A stretch of DNA of 64,000 nucleotides from Numida meleagris (Eukaryota > Chordata > Aves > Galliformes > Numididae), in NCBI RefSeq assembly GCF_002078875.1, contig NC_034421.1:9692256-9756255 (forward strand), written 5' to 3'. Every line of letters begins with the position of its first letter. The first letter of the stretch is position 1. Under the pieces are notes generated by a model that saw only the letters and a program-made list of their open reading frames with translations, ran no database searches and was not told the origin of the DNA. Both the position numbers and the translations under genes were made by a program. This document shows, one piece after another, positions 1 to 12,540 of the stretch.

Positions 1-3000
1 ACGTCTTGTGAGTAAGCCTTTATCAAATGACATGAAAATCCCTGTTGGTTCACGTTGTTTTTTTTTTTAATAACATCCAGTTGCAGCCCTGCTGTTGTCA
101 TTTCAGTCTTTGAAAATGTTTTTCACTTACCTGTTGTGGTGGAATGGGAGCTGAGACAGAGCCTCCAGTTTCTGATGTTTGCACTGTCTGTGAATGAGAA
201 CCCAGATGGTGTGCTCCAGCCCAGAGAATGGTTCCTGATCTCTGTGCAAAACGAGTCATCTTCTGTAATGAAGTTACGCTTTTACAGTGTGATGGCATGT
301 TGAGTTACTTCAAATTCATTAGCTGTGACATTGTGTTATTTGAAGAATATGAAGAGTTGAAAACGAGTGGGCTCTGCAATGATCTTTAGAAACCCCAATT
401 CGTATGTCCTACTTATCTGCTGTTCTGATAGCTAAAACTAATGGCGAGTGTTGAATCTCGTAGCCGGCCCGGATGTGCCAAAAAGGCAGTCTAAAATTAA
501 ATGGATACAACAAAGGAAAAAAAACAAACGTGTTAACTAGCAAAATTCTTAAGATAAAACCATGACCTGAAAATACAGAGACTTCTACAAAATTAATTCC
601 TGCAAGGTCCCTTGGGATGTGGGAGAGAACGTGCTTGATTAAGCTGGTGCTAACCTTTCACAATCATATTTCTCTGATATTTATTCCTTGAAATAATGAA
701 AGGGGACATGTCAGATGTGGGAAAGCCATAATGTACTCCATTGCTTGCTACTGTCCTTTTCTAACTTGAGTGTTCTTCTCCTCGAGCAAACTTTTAAAAT
801 AAAAAGTAAGCTCTCCATTCATTCTTTTTGTTGACCTTTATCGTTTAGTGGCTCTGCATTTGCACAGTTAAATGGCATGGTAAGAAATTTTCCATCCTTT
901 TTCTAGCTCTAATGGTAGAGCACACAAAATCCTTACGGATACATGAAGGCAGATTTGGAGAATATAAAGATCTGTCTTGGTCTGTAGAGCCTGTGCTCCT
1001 GCTGAATGTTTTGCTATGTGTGAGAGCAGGCAAGTGGAAGGTCCTAAGGAAATAAATATTTTCTTCTTTTGTAATAATTTTTAAATTCTTTCCACAGTCG
1101 CATATTGCTCTGTTTCTCCTTTAAGTACATAGTTTTGTATAATTTCCCCCCAAATTGCTCCCATGGTGATAATGGAGGAATTTTCTCCCTGGGCGCCTCT
1201 GTGAGATGTTTGTATTGGGAATTGCATGTTCTATGCCCTTAATGAACAGAGGCAGGAATTTAATAACATAAGAGTTTAAAAGTGCGTAGGGTTTCTTGGA
1301 AGAAAAGGTTTTCCTTTCAGCTCCTCCACTTCAGTGTTTGCATTTATTGAAAATGTTGAGTTTATATGGAAGGAAGATCACATGGATGTGAAACCTAGAT
1401 ATTAATCACAGCTAAACACAATTCACTTTTCTGTTACCTGGGGACCATTGCATCATTTCAAATAGTCCTGGAAAAATAGTTCCAATGTAGCACACTGTGA
1501 AATACGTTTTTCATCTACATTTGATACTGGTAAAAATAATTTCCTTCTCTATATTTTAGATGTGATGTTAAATAATTCAGCTTAAATTCGTGACTGATCA
1601 CCTGTTCTCTGTTTTTTCAGTCTCCATAAATGTGCTAAATAGATACTATAATTCATGAAACAGGAAACAGCTTCCTCTGTATATGTAGACTTAGTACCAT
1701 GTACCTTAAAACTAATATCAAATAGAATATCTGAGTTGCAGTGGCATAAAATAAGAGAACAACCATTATTTTTCTGGATCTCTTTGAAGGATACAAACAG
1801 AGAATGAACCAACTGACATATCTTTAAAGTCTTACCTGTAGTCCCATCGTAATAAAAATCTTTATAACTGAATATAATCATTCTGTAGATTGCTTTTTAA
1901 ATTGCATTCCGTATTATTTCTTGCTTCTTGTCCTAATATTGTTAAACATAAATTTGAAAAGTCCCCCAAGTGGAAAATTGATTTTTTGTCATATGTTGAC
2001 CCCTATTTCGTTCTGATTTAGCACTGTATTTTCAGATAGCAAAGTAATATAGTATTTTAGATAAGTGTTTTGTTGTTTTTTTTTTTTAACTAACCAACAA
2101 TTGCTGCTCCCACCCTAGCAGTCTGCTGTCAGGGCTAACCTCTGTTATTACAGCAGCTGTGAATCTGTCCTGCTCATCTCATGGAAAAGGCAGAGCATGG
2201 AAACTAAGATATCATAGCAATAGCTGAGGATGTGCTTTTGAGAGAAATATTCACATGGGCAGGAAAATCAAGTCACTTTGAATAAAGAATTATTTAATCA
2301 ATTCCACAACTACTACTAATTTTTTCTAACTTTTCCCGAATCCAGAATTGTTTTCACAATTTTAATTTAGTTTTTAATTTTCACTAAAGTTCACATTCAC
2401 AATTATATGAAAAGCTTTCATGCAATATGGGTGTAAACTTTACCAAAATGTTTAATCAAAACTCTTTCTGTAAACTACTTTTAATTTCTATAAATTACTT
2501 TTCTAGCAAAGTGTTTATGAAAGGAAAACTTCACTTCTAGTATTTTGCTTAATTTTGCTTATGTTGTCAGACTCCTTTCGTGGTTACTAAAGCCATTGTA
2601 CACAAGACCATTGCTCACTGCCAGGAAGGGTGTAAAAACAAGCGGTTACTCTAGGTCAAAATGTCTAAGAAATAAAATAAAAAAGTGAAAATGTAACAAG
2701 AGTAAATGCCAGATTCTGCATTTGAGATGGTGTAATCCTGGATAGATGTAGAGGTTGGAGAACAAGTTGCTGGTGTGCTGTCCTGCAGGGAGGTACCTGG
2801 GGTTTTGGTTCACAGTTAGCTCAGTGTGAGTCAGCCAGGTGCCCTGCAGCTTAAGTCCAACTGTACCCAAGGAAAGGTTCTGCACCAAGCATGGAATTTG
2901 GCATGTCACATGGAACAGATTCCCCAGGGCCATGTTGGTCAGGAATAAATACTGAAGTCAAATGACAAAACAGAATTATACAGCTTACAATATATACTGA

Positions 3001-4015
3001 TACTCTAATAAGTGTGATGTATATAAATCTAGGATGCAAAATTCAAAAATATAGAAATTATTGCAAAATGACAAAAATAGATCTGTGAAGAAGTTCATTT
3101 ATTTAGTGCCAACAAAGTATATTATTATTTCCCCTATTTTTTGATAGATGCTCTTAAAATAAGAGGTAGCTGGCCTTATGGTGTGTAAAATGCTGTGAAT
3201 ACTGTAAAAGCCCAAGACAAATTTTAGAAATAAATCTCACAGCAAATTGACAGCACAACTGCATCCCTCAGGAAGGCAGTGCAGCTTCCAGTTACAGCCT
3301 AGGAGCCATTGTTTGAATTTAATTCAATTTCAGCCCTTTAATGTGGATACCGGTAACTTGCTGGTTTTCACTGGAGTCCCATCCTGTTAATTCTTCATCG
3401 GGCATCAGTGAACCTTGTGGCCTGAGTGGAGCATAAACAGCAGTGAGCTCGTGAGCAGTAGTGAATTCAATACATAGGGACAATAAATGTAGTTCTGCGG
3501 AGTTTTATCAGCTTCAACCAAGTTGGATGAACCCGTGGAGATAAAGTACCACTCAGGTATTAGGTTCAGAAGTAACAGAGCTTCTTCCTTTCTGTACAGC
3601 ATGCATGTTGTAATTTTATTCCATCGTGGCTAAAACTTTCTAAGAATTTACTGGGTTGCAGTCTGATGAATCTAAAGCTACCTGCTGAAGATGAGATGTT
3701 TAACAGTGAATGGCTATCACTGAGGAGCTTGTGCTTCCTTATTAAGTACAGATTTCCATTGTTTTCCTGTGACTAAGCAGTTGGGAATATCTTACATAAG
3801 TATCTGTTTGTCTCTCTTTGGCAAATATTTTAATTAGCTGTGATACTCACAATCAGCCTTGCTTATTAATGGCCCGAATATGATTGGGCACAGAAAGTTC
3901 TTCAAACGTGGCAAAAGTTTGGTAGCTGTGGTGGACTTAAGAATTAGAAGTAGAGATATGCTTCTTTTTAGGTTTGTCCAAAAGTTGTAATCTTTCAATG
4001 TATTTTGTATTCTAG
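1..4015 (+). other. GRIN2A: GRIN2A intron, 3' part (upstream of first exon in the window)
   Basis: This is AT-rich sequence with stops in all frames and only short chance reading frames. I see no exon of GRIN2A or of another gene and no clear interspersed repeat. A run of T occurs near 58-68 and another near 2080. The intron ends in a pyrimidine-containing acceptor, TTTTGTATTCTAG, at 4003-4015. Confidence 0.75.
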
Positions 4016-4608
4016 GATGTGATGTCAACATTCTTCCAGTTTGGGGCTTCTATCCAGCAGGAAGCCATCGTCATGCTTAAAATCATGCAGGATTATGACT
4101 GGCATGTGTTTTCTCTGGTAACCACCACCTTCCCTGGATATCGAGACTTCATCAATGTCATTAAGACCACAGTGGAAAATAGTTTTGTGGGCTGGGACAT
4201 GCAGAACATAATCATACTTGATACTGCCTTTGGAGATGCCAAGACACAAATTCAGCTGAAGAAAATTCATTCATCTGTCATCCTGCTGTATTGTTCCAAG
4301 GATGAAGCTGTCTACATACTAGATGAGGCTCGTTCACTGGGCCTTACTGGGTATGATTTCTTTTGGATAGTTCCAAGCCTGGTTAGTGGTAACACAGAAA
4401 TTACTCCCAAGGAGTTTCCTTCAGGACTCATTTCAGCATCTTATGATGAATGGGACTACAGTTTAGAAGCTCGGGTGCGGGATGGCCTTGGGATTATTGC
4501 CACTGCTGCATCAGCCATGCTGGAAAAGTACTCCTTCATTCCTGAAGCAAAAACTAGCTGCTATGGTCAACTGGAGAAAAATGACCGGCCATCTCACACT
4601 TTGCACCA
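4016..4608 (+). CDS. GRIN2A: GRIN2A exon encoding amino-terminal domain (residues ~139-336)
   Basis: This 593-bp exon begins after TTCTAG in phase 0 with Asp-Val-Met-Ser-Thr-Phe-Phe. It ends two bases into a Gln codon, just before GTAAGG. It encodes most of the extracellular bilobed amino-terminal domain (periplasmic-binding-protein fold) that carries allosteric control of the channel. In the mammalian subunit, residues His44, His128, Glu266 and Asp282 form the nanomolar Zn2+ site. Glu266 (codon 4397-4399) and Asp282 (4445-4447) lie in this exon and are both kept, so high-affinity zinc inhibition is probably retained. Recognisable blocks are [58 protein letters not shown] and the [14 protein letters not shown] segment. 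Residues 140-141 read Val-Met where the mammalian protein has Pro-Thr. An in-frame TAA spans the donor (4610-4612), so intron retention would end translation at once. Confidence 0.97.
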
Positions 4609-7600
4609 GTAAGGTTTATTGTCTTTTTTTTTTTCTTTTCTACATAACCTTGGTAATTTTCCATTATAGTACCATTATGTGTTTCTTGAAGGAGAAAAAT
4701 ACTTTTTGTTAATCCCATCACACCCCTTTTAAACAATGGATTTCAACTGTTCTAAGGGACTATGCAGTAAGAATTGCTACATTGCTAACTGTACATGTGG
4801 AAGTACATGCTGTTGAGAATAAACACCGAGTCTGATGTAGAAGGCAACAGAAATTAGTCTTAGAGGGTATGAAATTTAAGTTAATAAAATAGCGCCATTG
4901 CATGCCTTAACTATGAGGTAAAATACCAAAAAGCTATTGAAGGCATTGCCTTTGTTACTGGGGTTCTCATTTGCATCAGCAGGAAGATGGTAGTATTTCA
5001 GAAGAAAAGAAATGTGCAATGTTAGGTAGGTGTTCCTGGAAATTATAGAAGTATTTACTACCTAATAACTGAAATCTGCCATTTCTTCTTGTGAGGATTT
5101 CATTTTAGTCACTTCTAGACCAGCTGTAAAAGTTCATATGCATTAATCCATGTTGGTATGGATGTTTTCTCAAAACAGTTTGTCATATGGGAACTTGCAA
5201 GGTTTAAATCAGGATTCTTTGTTATTTATGTATTAATTTTTTCCTTTTATTTATCCCCTTTGGATGTGGTACTCCTCATTACTTGTATCCCAAATGTTGC
5301 CTAATATATGCCCCACAGAAACATATTTTATCTGGTTTTTGAGAGGAAGTAAAAGGAAACTTGCATATTTTTATAGCTCTTTGCAATCTCTTATAGGGAT
5401 ATTACTAGGCAGCATTTATGAAATTTGTTTTGACTGAATATTGCAGATGAAGCTCTTTACAGGAAAGGAGGTTGGAACTGCCAGGAAAAGAAAACTCAGT
5501 GCCAGTTTCATATGGAAGTTTATGGGATGTTTTCAATCTTCTGAGATGTGCATATTTAGACTGGGAGTCGATTGCTGTATGATGTCCTGAAATAGTTGTT
5601 TTATTTTCTTAGAAAATGACATCTTTAAGGTACAACATGCTTCAGAAGCTCCCTTGTAGGCCACAGTGCTGAGTGAATGGATTTTAACACTCCATACATA
5701 TATTTCATAAACAGTAAGGACAAAGCTGGGAAACAGTGCAGCCCTCTTTAGGTAGAATTTGCCTTTAGAATGACACTTCCACTTTTTTTGCGTGTCTCAC
5801 TTTTCCTATCTCTAAGCCTCTGCTTCTAAAACTGTCAAAATTCACGGAAAGGATTGCAGAAAATCTGCGGCTCTTTCTTTGCTCCCATTCATTCCCCAGG
5901 GGAATGCCAGGAGGCAGCTCTGTGTTGGCTCACCGTTCTGGCATGGCTCCTATAGAGCTGCTGCTGGCCACCCACAGCTGGGGGCACTGCTGGCAGGACT
6001 GTCCTACCCATACCACGTATGTAACCCTCAAACCATTCTTCCTTCTTAATGCATTCGCTGAAATAGGTAACATTTAAATCAAATGTTATCTGCTTGATAT
6101 CTTCTATGCCTTAATGGTGTGACCTGTGCAAACAAAGAAGCCCACTATTAATAATTTGAAGTTCTTTTCTGCAAAAACTAAGTAGCATACTGTGTTTAGA
6201 ATACATTGGTCCAGTTAGACAGGCCGTAGCAACTTGAACTGCACAGGTTTGGCAGTTCACAGGTGTGGAGTTGAATTAGGCGTTCAGCATTCAGTGCAAG
6301 TTGTCTTCCTTCAAGGTATCATTTTTTTCTGATGAAAAATGTATGACTGCAAGAATAGGCCTTGTGAGTGATTGGACAGTGAGATTAGGTTTCACTAGGA
6401 AATTCTGCAGTGTGCACTGAATGATGTGCATTCAATGATGTTTTAATACAGTGCATTTTGGTTAATAAAGTCTTTTTCTGCTGCAGAACACTGAGCTGGG
6501 AAGTGAAAATATATTTTCTATACAGAAGATCCTTTGAGCTTCTCCAGCATCACATGAACAGGAAACAGGTTGTTTTTAATTTAGAAATATTAGTATTATG
6601 CTAAAATGAATAAAGTTTAATAGTCCTCCTTATATAATAACTCCCCAAGACTATTCTTGTTACATATAATCGGTAAGAAAAGCAATTTTATAGAAGCATT
6701 TAGCACTGCAAAGTTATCTCTGGGAGAGATCGCCAGTCACACCAAGGTGGATTAAGCAAGTTCATTGTACTTTATTTTTCTCATCCCTAAATTGTAAGTC
6801 TTTTCCTACATGAAAGTCAAAGCCTCTTCTAAAAATCACTGCCTAAATTGGGATTTTATTCTGAAATGTGATCTTTGTAGTTTCAGGCCACAAATAGTGC
6901 AGCTTTGTATTTTCAACTAAAAGATAAATGTGTAAGATGCCGTATTAAGGAGCAAACTTGAACAAAGAGTTTTGGAATATACTTACAATGATAAAAGGCT
7001 AAAATATTGTAAACAGCTGATGGACCTGGAGCCTGCTGTACTGGGTTGCTGTTCGTGCTAGGCGTTGCTGGTAGAGAAGCGGGACTGCACAAAGGGGCAC
7101 TGCTTCTATGCTCAGGAGCAGACCATGCAGTGGAGAGCAGAAAAGTGACTCTATAAGGTGATGCCTAAGCAAAACCAAGCTCAAGAGGAGAGCAGAAAAT
7201 GGGATTTAAAATTCCATCTGTTCTAATGACAGTCTAATTCAGCTCTAAACCCAGTATTGTATTCTAAGGCTATGCCATAATAGCTAATTTGCGTGTAAAT
7301 GGAGATAGGTAATGCTTTATGTGCTGCTTCCCACATCTAGCGAGGTTCATCTCCGCTTATAAAGAAATTCTATGTAAAGAAAGCTATGAAGTGAAAGCTC
7401 CTCCTCCCTCTTTTTCAAATCCTTTGTGTATTAAATTGGCTTGAAGATATGTATGTTTTGAAGCACACAATTTATCCTTCCCCAGTCATGGCAATTCTAA
7501 AATGCTTTTATTAGCTTTCCAGACCCAGAAAAAACCTGCTTTGGTTTAGTTTTTGGAATGATCCGATCACTGTTCATTTCTGATACACAGGCAAAAATTA

Positions 7601-7943
7601 CTGTTTCTTTATGAGTAAAGGATTTAAAATAAAATAGGCGAATCTTTTCCAACACATTTTAAATACATATCTATGTATTCAGATCTTTTGCCATTCATTT
7701 AAGACCTACAATCTTCCAATACAGAAAAATACTGTTGTGCGAGATACTGGCACCAGCACTGCAGGATAGCTAGAATTAGCAGCTCATTAAAGCAATGTCA
7801 GTTGAACAAATGCTCTCTCTCTTTCAAAAAAAAACATCTAAACAAACAGCAAAACAAAATAACCCTATTAGTTGTCATGGAAAATTCTGCTGCTGCATGA
7901 ATAAAAATACTTCTGCATGGTTTAGCAGAATACTCGTGTTTAA

Positions 7944-7971
7944 AAGTCATAACCGTGGTGGGTTATGACTT
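7944..7971. repeat. Inverted repeat, 11-bp perfect arms
   Basis: AAGTCATAACC (7944-7954) and GGTTATGACTT (7961-7971) are exact reverse complements around a 6-base loop, GTGGTG. The hairpin is followed by an A-rich stretch (AAACAAACAAAC). No known element was recognised, and chance cannot be excluded at intron scale. Confidence 0.7.
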
Positions 7972-8548
7972 AAAAACAAACAAACAAAAAAAACCATGAT
8001 ATGCCTGTCCAGTGGTCAGTTGTTGACCACACTGTGTTTAGTTACTTGTTTCCAAATACAACCAAAAAATAGACGGGATTTGGAGGCTCATCTTATTTTT
8101 TGTAGGGAAGTTGTTAGGGGCGAAAGAACTGTCCAAATTGCTCTGGGCAGGCTGTGGTTTCATGCTCTGCCCATGCATTGTTTCCATTATTCACTGTCAG
8201 CGAAGCCAGAGAGCAGCAGCAGCCTGAAGTCCAAAGGGGTCCAGATGATGGCCTCTGATAACATTTCATTTTCTTATCCATGCTGTTGTGCTGCTGTTGC
8301 AACTTGCCTATGAAACGTCTGCTCCAGATGATGAGAATGTGCTGTCCCTGAAGTCCTGGTATTCATTTATCAAGTTCAATATTTCGGTGCCAGCTTTTAG
8401 CAATGACAGATGCATTTTCCTCTTTTTCTTTCAAGTGAAGTCAAGTATTACTTGGATACAATGGTTTGATGGATAATCCAGCATATCTGTTTAATGTTTT
8501 CCAATTTTCAGAGATTTGTTCATTTCATTAAGTTCTGTCAAAAGACTT

Positions 8549-8564
8549 GGGGGGGGGGGAGGGG
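8549..8564 (+). repeat. G-rich homopolymer run
   Basis: Eleven G in a row (8549-8559) are followed by A and four more G. This is simple low-complexity sequence, likely length-polymorphic, with some potential for G-quadruplex formation. Confidence 0.8.
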
Positions 8565-8675
8565 AGTATAATCTGCTTTATAGTCTGTTTGAAGATGTAT
8601 TGTTATTTAATTATATAGGGAGGAAAATGCTTTTTTTACTAGTGGAAATGCTCTGGAGAAAAAACAAGTGTTATT

Positions 8676-8716
8676 TCATAGAAGCAGAGAAAGTTTTGGG
8701 TTGGAAGGGGCCTTAA
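8676..8716 (-). mobile_element. CR1 LINE 3'-tail remnant
   Basis: This short block reads CATAGAAGCAGAGAAAG and then GGGTTGGAAGGGGCCTT. It resembles the reverse complement of a CR1 3' end. It lies directly next to a second, better preserved CR1 3' end (8718 onward) in the same orientation, so it may be an older copy or a local duplication of the tail. Confidence 0.5.
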
Positions 8717-8717
8717 A

Positions 8718-8998
8718 TAATAGAATCACAGAACTGTAGAATGGCTTGGGTTGGAAGGGATCTCAAAGATCATCTAGTTCCACCCCCCCTGTCATGGGCA
8801 GGGTTGCCAACCACTAGACCAGACTGCCCAGGAACCCATCCAGCCTGGCCTTGAATGCCTCCAGGAATGGAGCATCCACAACTTCTCTGGGCAGCCTGTG
8901 CCAGTTTCTCACCATTCTCTGAGTGAAGAATTTCTTCCTAACATCTAGCCCAAAACTCTGCTCTTTCAGTTTAAATCCAGGGACAGAATGCATCCTCA
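8718..8998 (-). mobile_element. CR1 LINE, 3' end (5'-truncated copy)
   Basis: On the + strand it starts AATAGAATCACAGAACTG, then GGCTTGGGTTGGAAGGGATC, then GATCATCTAGTTCCACC, which is the reverse complement of a CR1 3' terminus. The minus strand still reads the CR1 ORF2 carboxyl end, with KKFFTQRMVRNWHRLPREV and a following FKARLDGFLGSL block, open over about 66 codons. The copy is heavily 5'-truncated, as is normal for CR1, and cannot encode a functional reverse transcriptase. Confidence 0.88.
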
Positions 8999-9840
8999 GC
9001 AAGTTTGCTGACACACCAGAAGGCTGTGCTGCAATTCAGTGAGACCTGGACAGACTATAAAGCTGGGCAGAGAGGAACCTGATGTAGTACATCAAGGGCA
9101 AGTGTAGAGTCCTACACCTGGGGAGAAATAACTGCATGCATCAGTACACGTTAGGGGCTGACCTGCTGGAGAGGAGCACTGCAGAGAAGGACCTGGGTGT
9201 CCTGGTGGACAACAGGTTGGCCATGAGCCAGCACTGTGCCCTTGTGGCCAAGAAGGCCAGTGGTATCCTGGGGTGCATTAAAAGAGCATGGCCAGCAGAG
9301 TGAGGGAGGTGATCCTCCCCCTCCCCTCCGCCCTGGTGAGGCCACATCTGGAGTACACTGTCCAGTTCTGGGCTCCTCAGTTCAAAAAAAAAACAACCAC
9401 AGAGAACTTCTAGAAGGAGTCCAGCAGATGACTGAAAAGATGATGAGGGGTCTGGAGCATCTCCTGTATGAAGAAAGGCTGAGAGATATGGGACTGTTCA
9501 GCCTGGAGGAGAGAAGACTGAGGGAGGGAATCTTATCAATGCTTATCAGTATCTAATGCCCAGGAGGAGGGGGCCAGACTCTTTTCAGCTGTGTCTAGAC
9601 AGAACAAAAGGCAATGGGCACAGAATGGAACACAAGAAGTTCCATACAAACATGAGGAAAAAATTCTTGACATTGAGGGTGGCAGAGCCCTGGAACAACT
9701 TGCCCAGAGAGGATGTGGAGTTTCCTTCTCTGAAGATATTCAAAACCTGCCTGGATGCTTTCCTGTGTAACTTGCTCTGGGCAACCTGCAGGGCCTAGCT
9801 GATCTCCAGAGTTCCCTTCCAACCCCTGTGATTCTGTGAA
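8997..9840 (+). mobile_element. CR1 LINE, ~840-bp ORF2 3' fragment
   Basis: Starting near AGCAAGTTTGCTGACAC, the + strand follows the familiar CR1 ORF2 progression. It passes through CTACACCTGGGG, the GACCTGGGTGTCCTGGTGGA block, GCCCTGGTGAGGCCACATCTGG, GGCTCCTCAGTTC, CTGTTCAGCCTGGAGGAGAG and a KKFLTLRVAEPWNNLPRED-like peptide. It ends in TTCCCTTCCAACCCCTGTG and GATTCTGTGA. Frameshifts and stops split it into short open segments, for example 9236-9556 and 9556-9798, so it is a dead copy. An internal A-run near 9385 interrupts the coding pattern. It abuts the minus-strand CR1 at 8718-8998. Confidence 0.88.
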
Positions 9841-9841
9841 A

Positions 9842-9925
9842 GACATCATGTGGGACCACATGAAAGGCCTTTCAGAAGTCCAGGTAGATTACCTCAGTTG
9901 CTCGGTTTACCTTCACCTCTGAGAT
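9842..9925 (-). mobile_element. CR1 LINE reverse-transcriptase-domain fragment
   Basis: The minus strand translates as EVIYLDF, a stop, then KAFHVVPHDV. This matches the conserved YLDFSKAFDTVPHD motif around the first catalytic Asp of the CR1-clade reverse transcriptase. The Ser codon is now TGA and the catalytic Asp reads His, so it is inactive. It directly follows the 3' tail of the + strand CR1, making this region a mosaic of at least three CR1 pieces. The left edge is firm. The right edge is approximate. Confidence 0.65.
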
Positions 9926-12462
9926 GTTTTCTTTGTGCTTCCCATTTTTATATTCCAGCTTTGGTTTTACTACAGCCACTGTGTGTTCATAGCAGTGCAT
10001 GGTACATAGGGGGATGATCTGAGACTGCCACCCAAGCTTCCGTAATTGTGTACGCTGCTTACTTGGTTTGTAGGGGGATAGCTAATTTGAGTATACTTTC
10101 AAATTAGGGCTTTGTGCAGGGATACACTAAATCATTAGGGCCAGTGAGCATACTTGAACACTAACAATTAGTTATTTTCACTTCTTATTATTCATGTGCT
10201 GTAAGTGCCCTCTTCAACAGTATAAAATTTTTCTGCATAGTATAGTTCTGTATAGCTGCATTAAACAGCAGGAACTGAGTTGATGAAACTTGTCGTTGTT
10301 TCCCTCAAAGTAAAACTAAACTTCACCAGCATCCTGATGTGGTGCTGGCATACTGATAAAGTGATTCTGAAATTACAGAAAATTTGTATCAGATTTTTTT
10401 CCCTGGTTGGGTCTGTTTAAGAGGCAGAAGAAACAAGTCAGTTACCAGCTGAGGCTTCCAGAACATTTTCCCAGCAAACAAAAAGAACAACAGCAAAACC
10501 CAAAACAAAACAACAACAAAAGAACAAGCACGGCCTGTTCTTTTAGTTGAGCACAGCCAGCTTTGGGGCTGGTAGCAAGTTTTGGAATTTTGGAATTCAA
10601 AGTAGAAATGTGAAGGGTACTGGAGAAGGTGCTGCTGCAGAGAACCAGGCAAGCTTCCCAGGGATGAGTTTGAGGTGCTGCTGAGATAAAAAAAGCTAAT
10701 ATATTTACTACTAATAATATTAGCTCACTAGGCCTTCTGGTGTTTGATGGTTTATGCTAGCCTGCGGCACCCACCCAACCAGCTGGACCCTTCCTAATCT
10801 TGCTCTCACCCATCCCTTTTCTTTTTTAAAAGGGTTCCCCAAGAGTTTAGTTGCTGGTCTGGCAGAACTGGGGCAAAATTACATTTCCAGACCTGGTGTC
10901 ATCTAGTGCTTTAAGGAACAGCTGGCACAAGGTACAAGTAGTTGGCATGCCATTCCTTTTTCACAGTCACTGAGCATATTGTCCCCAAAACTTGATTCCT
11001 CCATGCTGGCTCAAGGCCTAGGGAGACGCAGTTCCAGGAGCAGGAGTTAAATTCAGAAGACTGAGGGCTGGGGATGTGGAGGAGGAGGAAGAGGCATGAA
11101 GAGGAGGCTCTTTCTTTGCATTATTGGGAAGGCTCTTAAGTGAGAAAAAAAAATCTTACATAGCCTATGATAAAAAATGGTCTTGAAAAATATGCTTATC
11201 TGTTTGAAAAATGCATCATTATCTTGTTTAATAGTGGTCTATTTCAGACCTATATCTGTACATACTTTATACAACATGTCATATGTTTTACATTCAGACT
11301 TTCTCAATCTAATTTTGTAGATGTTTTTTGGAAGGTTAACGATAGATCACTTTTTATCAGGTTTCTATTGATGAGTGTTTTCCATATTTCACAGTAGCAT
11401 CAGAATAAGGAAGCTCAGCCCCGAAAAGATTAAAAAAAATAGGTTAAAAAAAAAAATAAAAAGCTTGGATTCCTTCCTGCTTCTTTAAGTATGATCCTGG
11501 GTGAAGGCCAGGCCCAAGCAGGCTGACGGTCTAGATTATTAAAATGATTGGTTCATACTGTTACTGGAGGAAAGTGAAATACCATTAGATGATGTTGGTA
11601 GTGAGATATTTCATCTCCCCTAAATCTCATTTTGGAAGTCCCTTATTTGGGAAAGGAGGAGGAGAGGTTTTTTTGTTTTTTTTTTTTAATGAAACTGGTA
11701 TTTCCCTAAGTCTCTGCTGTTTCCCTCCTTTGCCTGAGGTTGTCACAGACTTGAAACACTGCCCCATGGTGAGGAATTCACTAAATAAAAAATGATAGTC
11801 TGCTGCAATGGCACCGGAGGGAGTTACTGGGCTTGCTGAGCTGGTGTGAGCTGCAGGAGTCATGGGACACATGGGAACTTCAGGTCATGTGCTGGACTTC
11901 ACAGGTCCAATAATAAAGTTCTTGATCTTTCCAAATCTATAAACATTGCATTGGAAATCTTGAGAACACTTTTTAACCTTGGTGCTTCAAAGAGTTGCTG
12001 TAAATTGCATGTGAACAGTTTTCTGTTGAGATGTCTCAGCATTCCTCTTTTCAGTTTTGTTAAAGAAGGTGAAAAGAATTGTATAAATGTTTAAACGTGT
12101 TTTGAAATTTAGTACAGGCTTGGCTCTTTGCATGATAAAAACCTATTTTGAATTTAGTATGAGAACAGCTTAACTTCTGCCCCAAATTCCCATCTTTCAT
12201 ACATATATCACCTGGGGAATCTTAGTCATGAACTTCAGTTAGCAGAAGTCAATTAAGACTTCAGTGTCATAACACCACCACAGGGCCTCCTGCTATCACG
12301 TTGTTGCAAAGGTTGTTGCATTAATGAGGTATGAAAGCAGATGAACTACTAATCCAAGGTGTATGCTGCATTACTGCCTTCAAGTAAGGAGCATAAATAA
12401 TTAAGCACTGCAATGTGTTAAGAACAGTAATATGCAATTCCAAAACTACTTCAAAAAAAAAT

Positions 12463-12540
12463 ATATATATGATAACAGTATAAATATTATAAATAATATT
12501 ATAAGTATTATAAATAATTACAATATAAATAAATATATTT
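12463..12540. repeat. AT-rich low-complexity tract
   Basis: A short (AT)n run is followed by repeated ATTATAAATA-type units that are partly self-complementary. This is simple sequence, not a gene. Confidence 0.75.

Noticed and set aside
55..303. Possible upstream GRIN2A exon at the window start
   Set aside because: The translated frame does not resemble any part of GluN2A, and the exon preceding residue 139 is not seen here.
9236..9798. Two + strand frames (106 and 80 codons) as possible genes
   Set aside because: They are broken pieces of CR1 ORF2 in a 5'-truncated retrotransposon copy.
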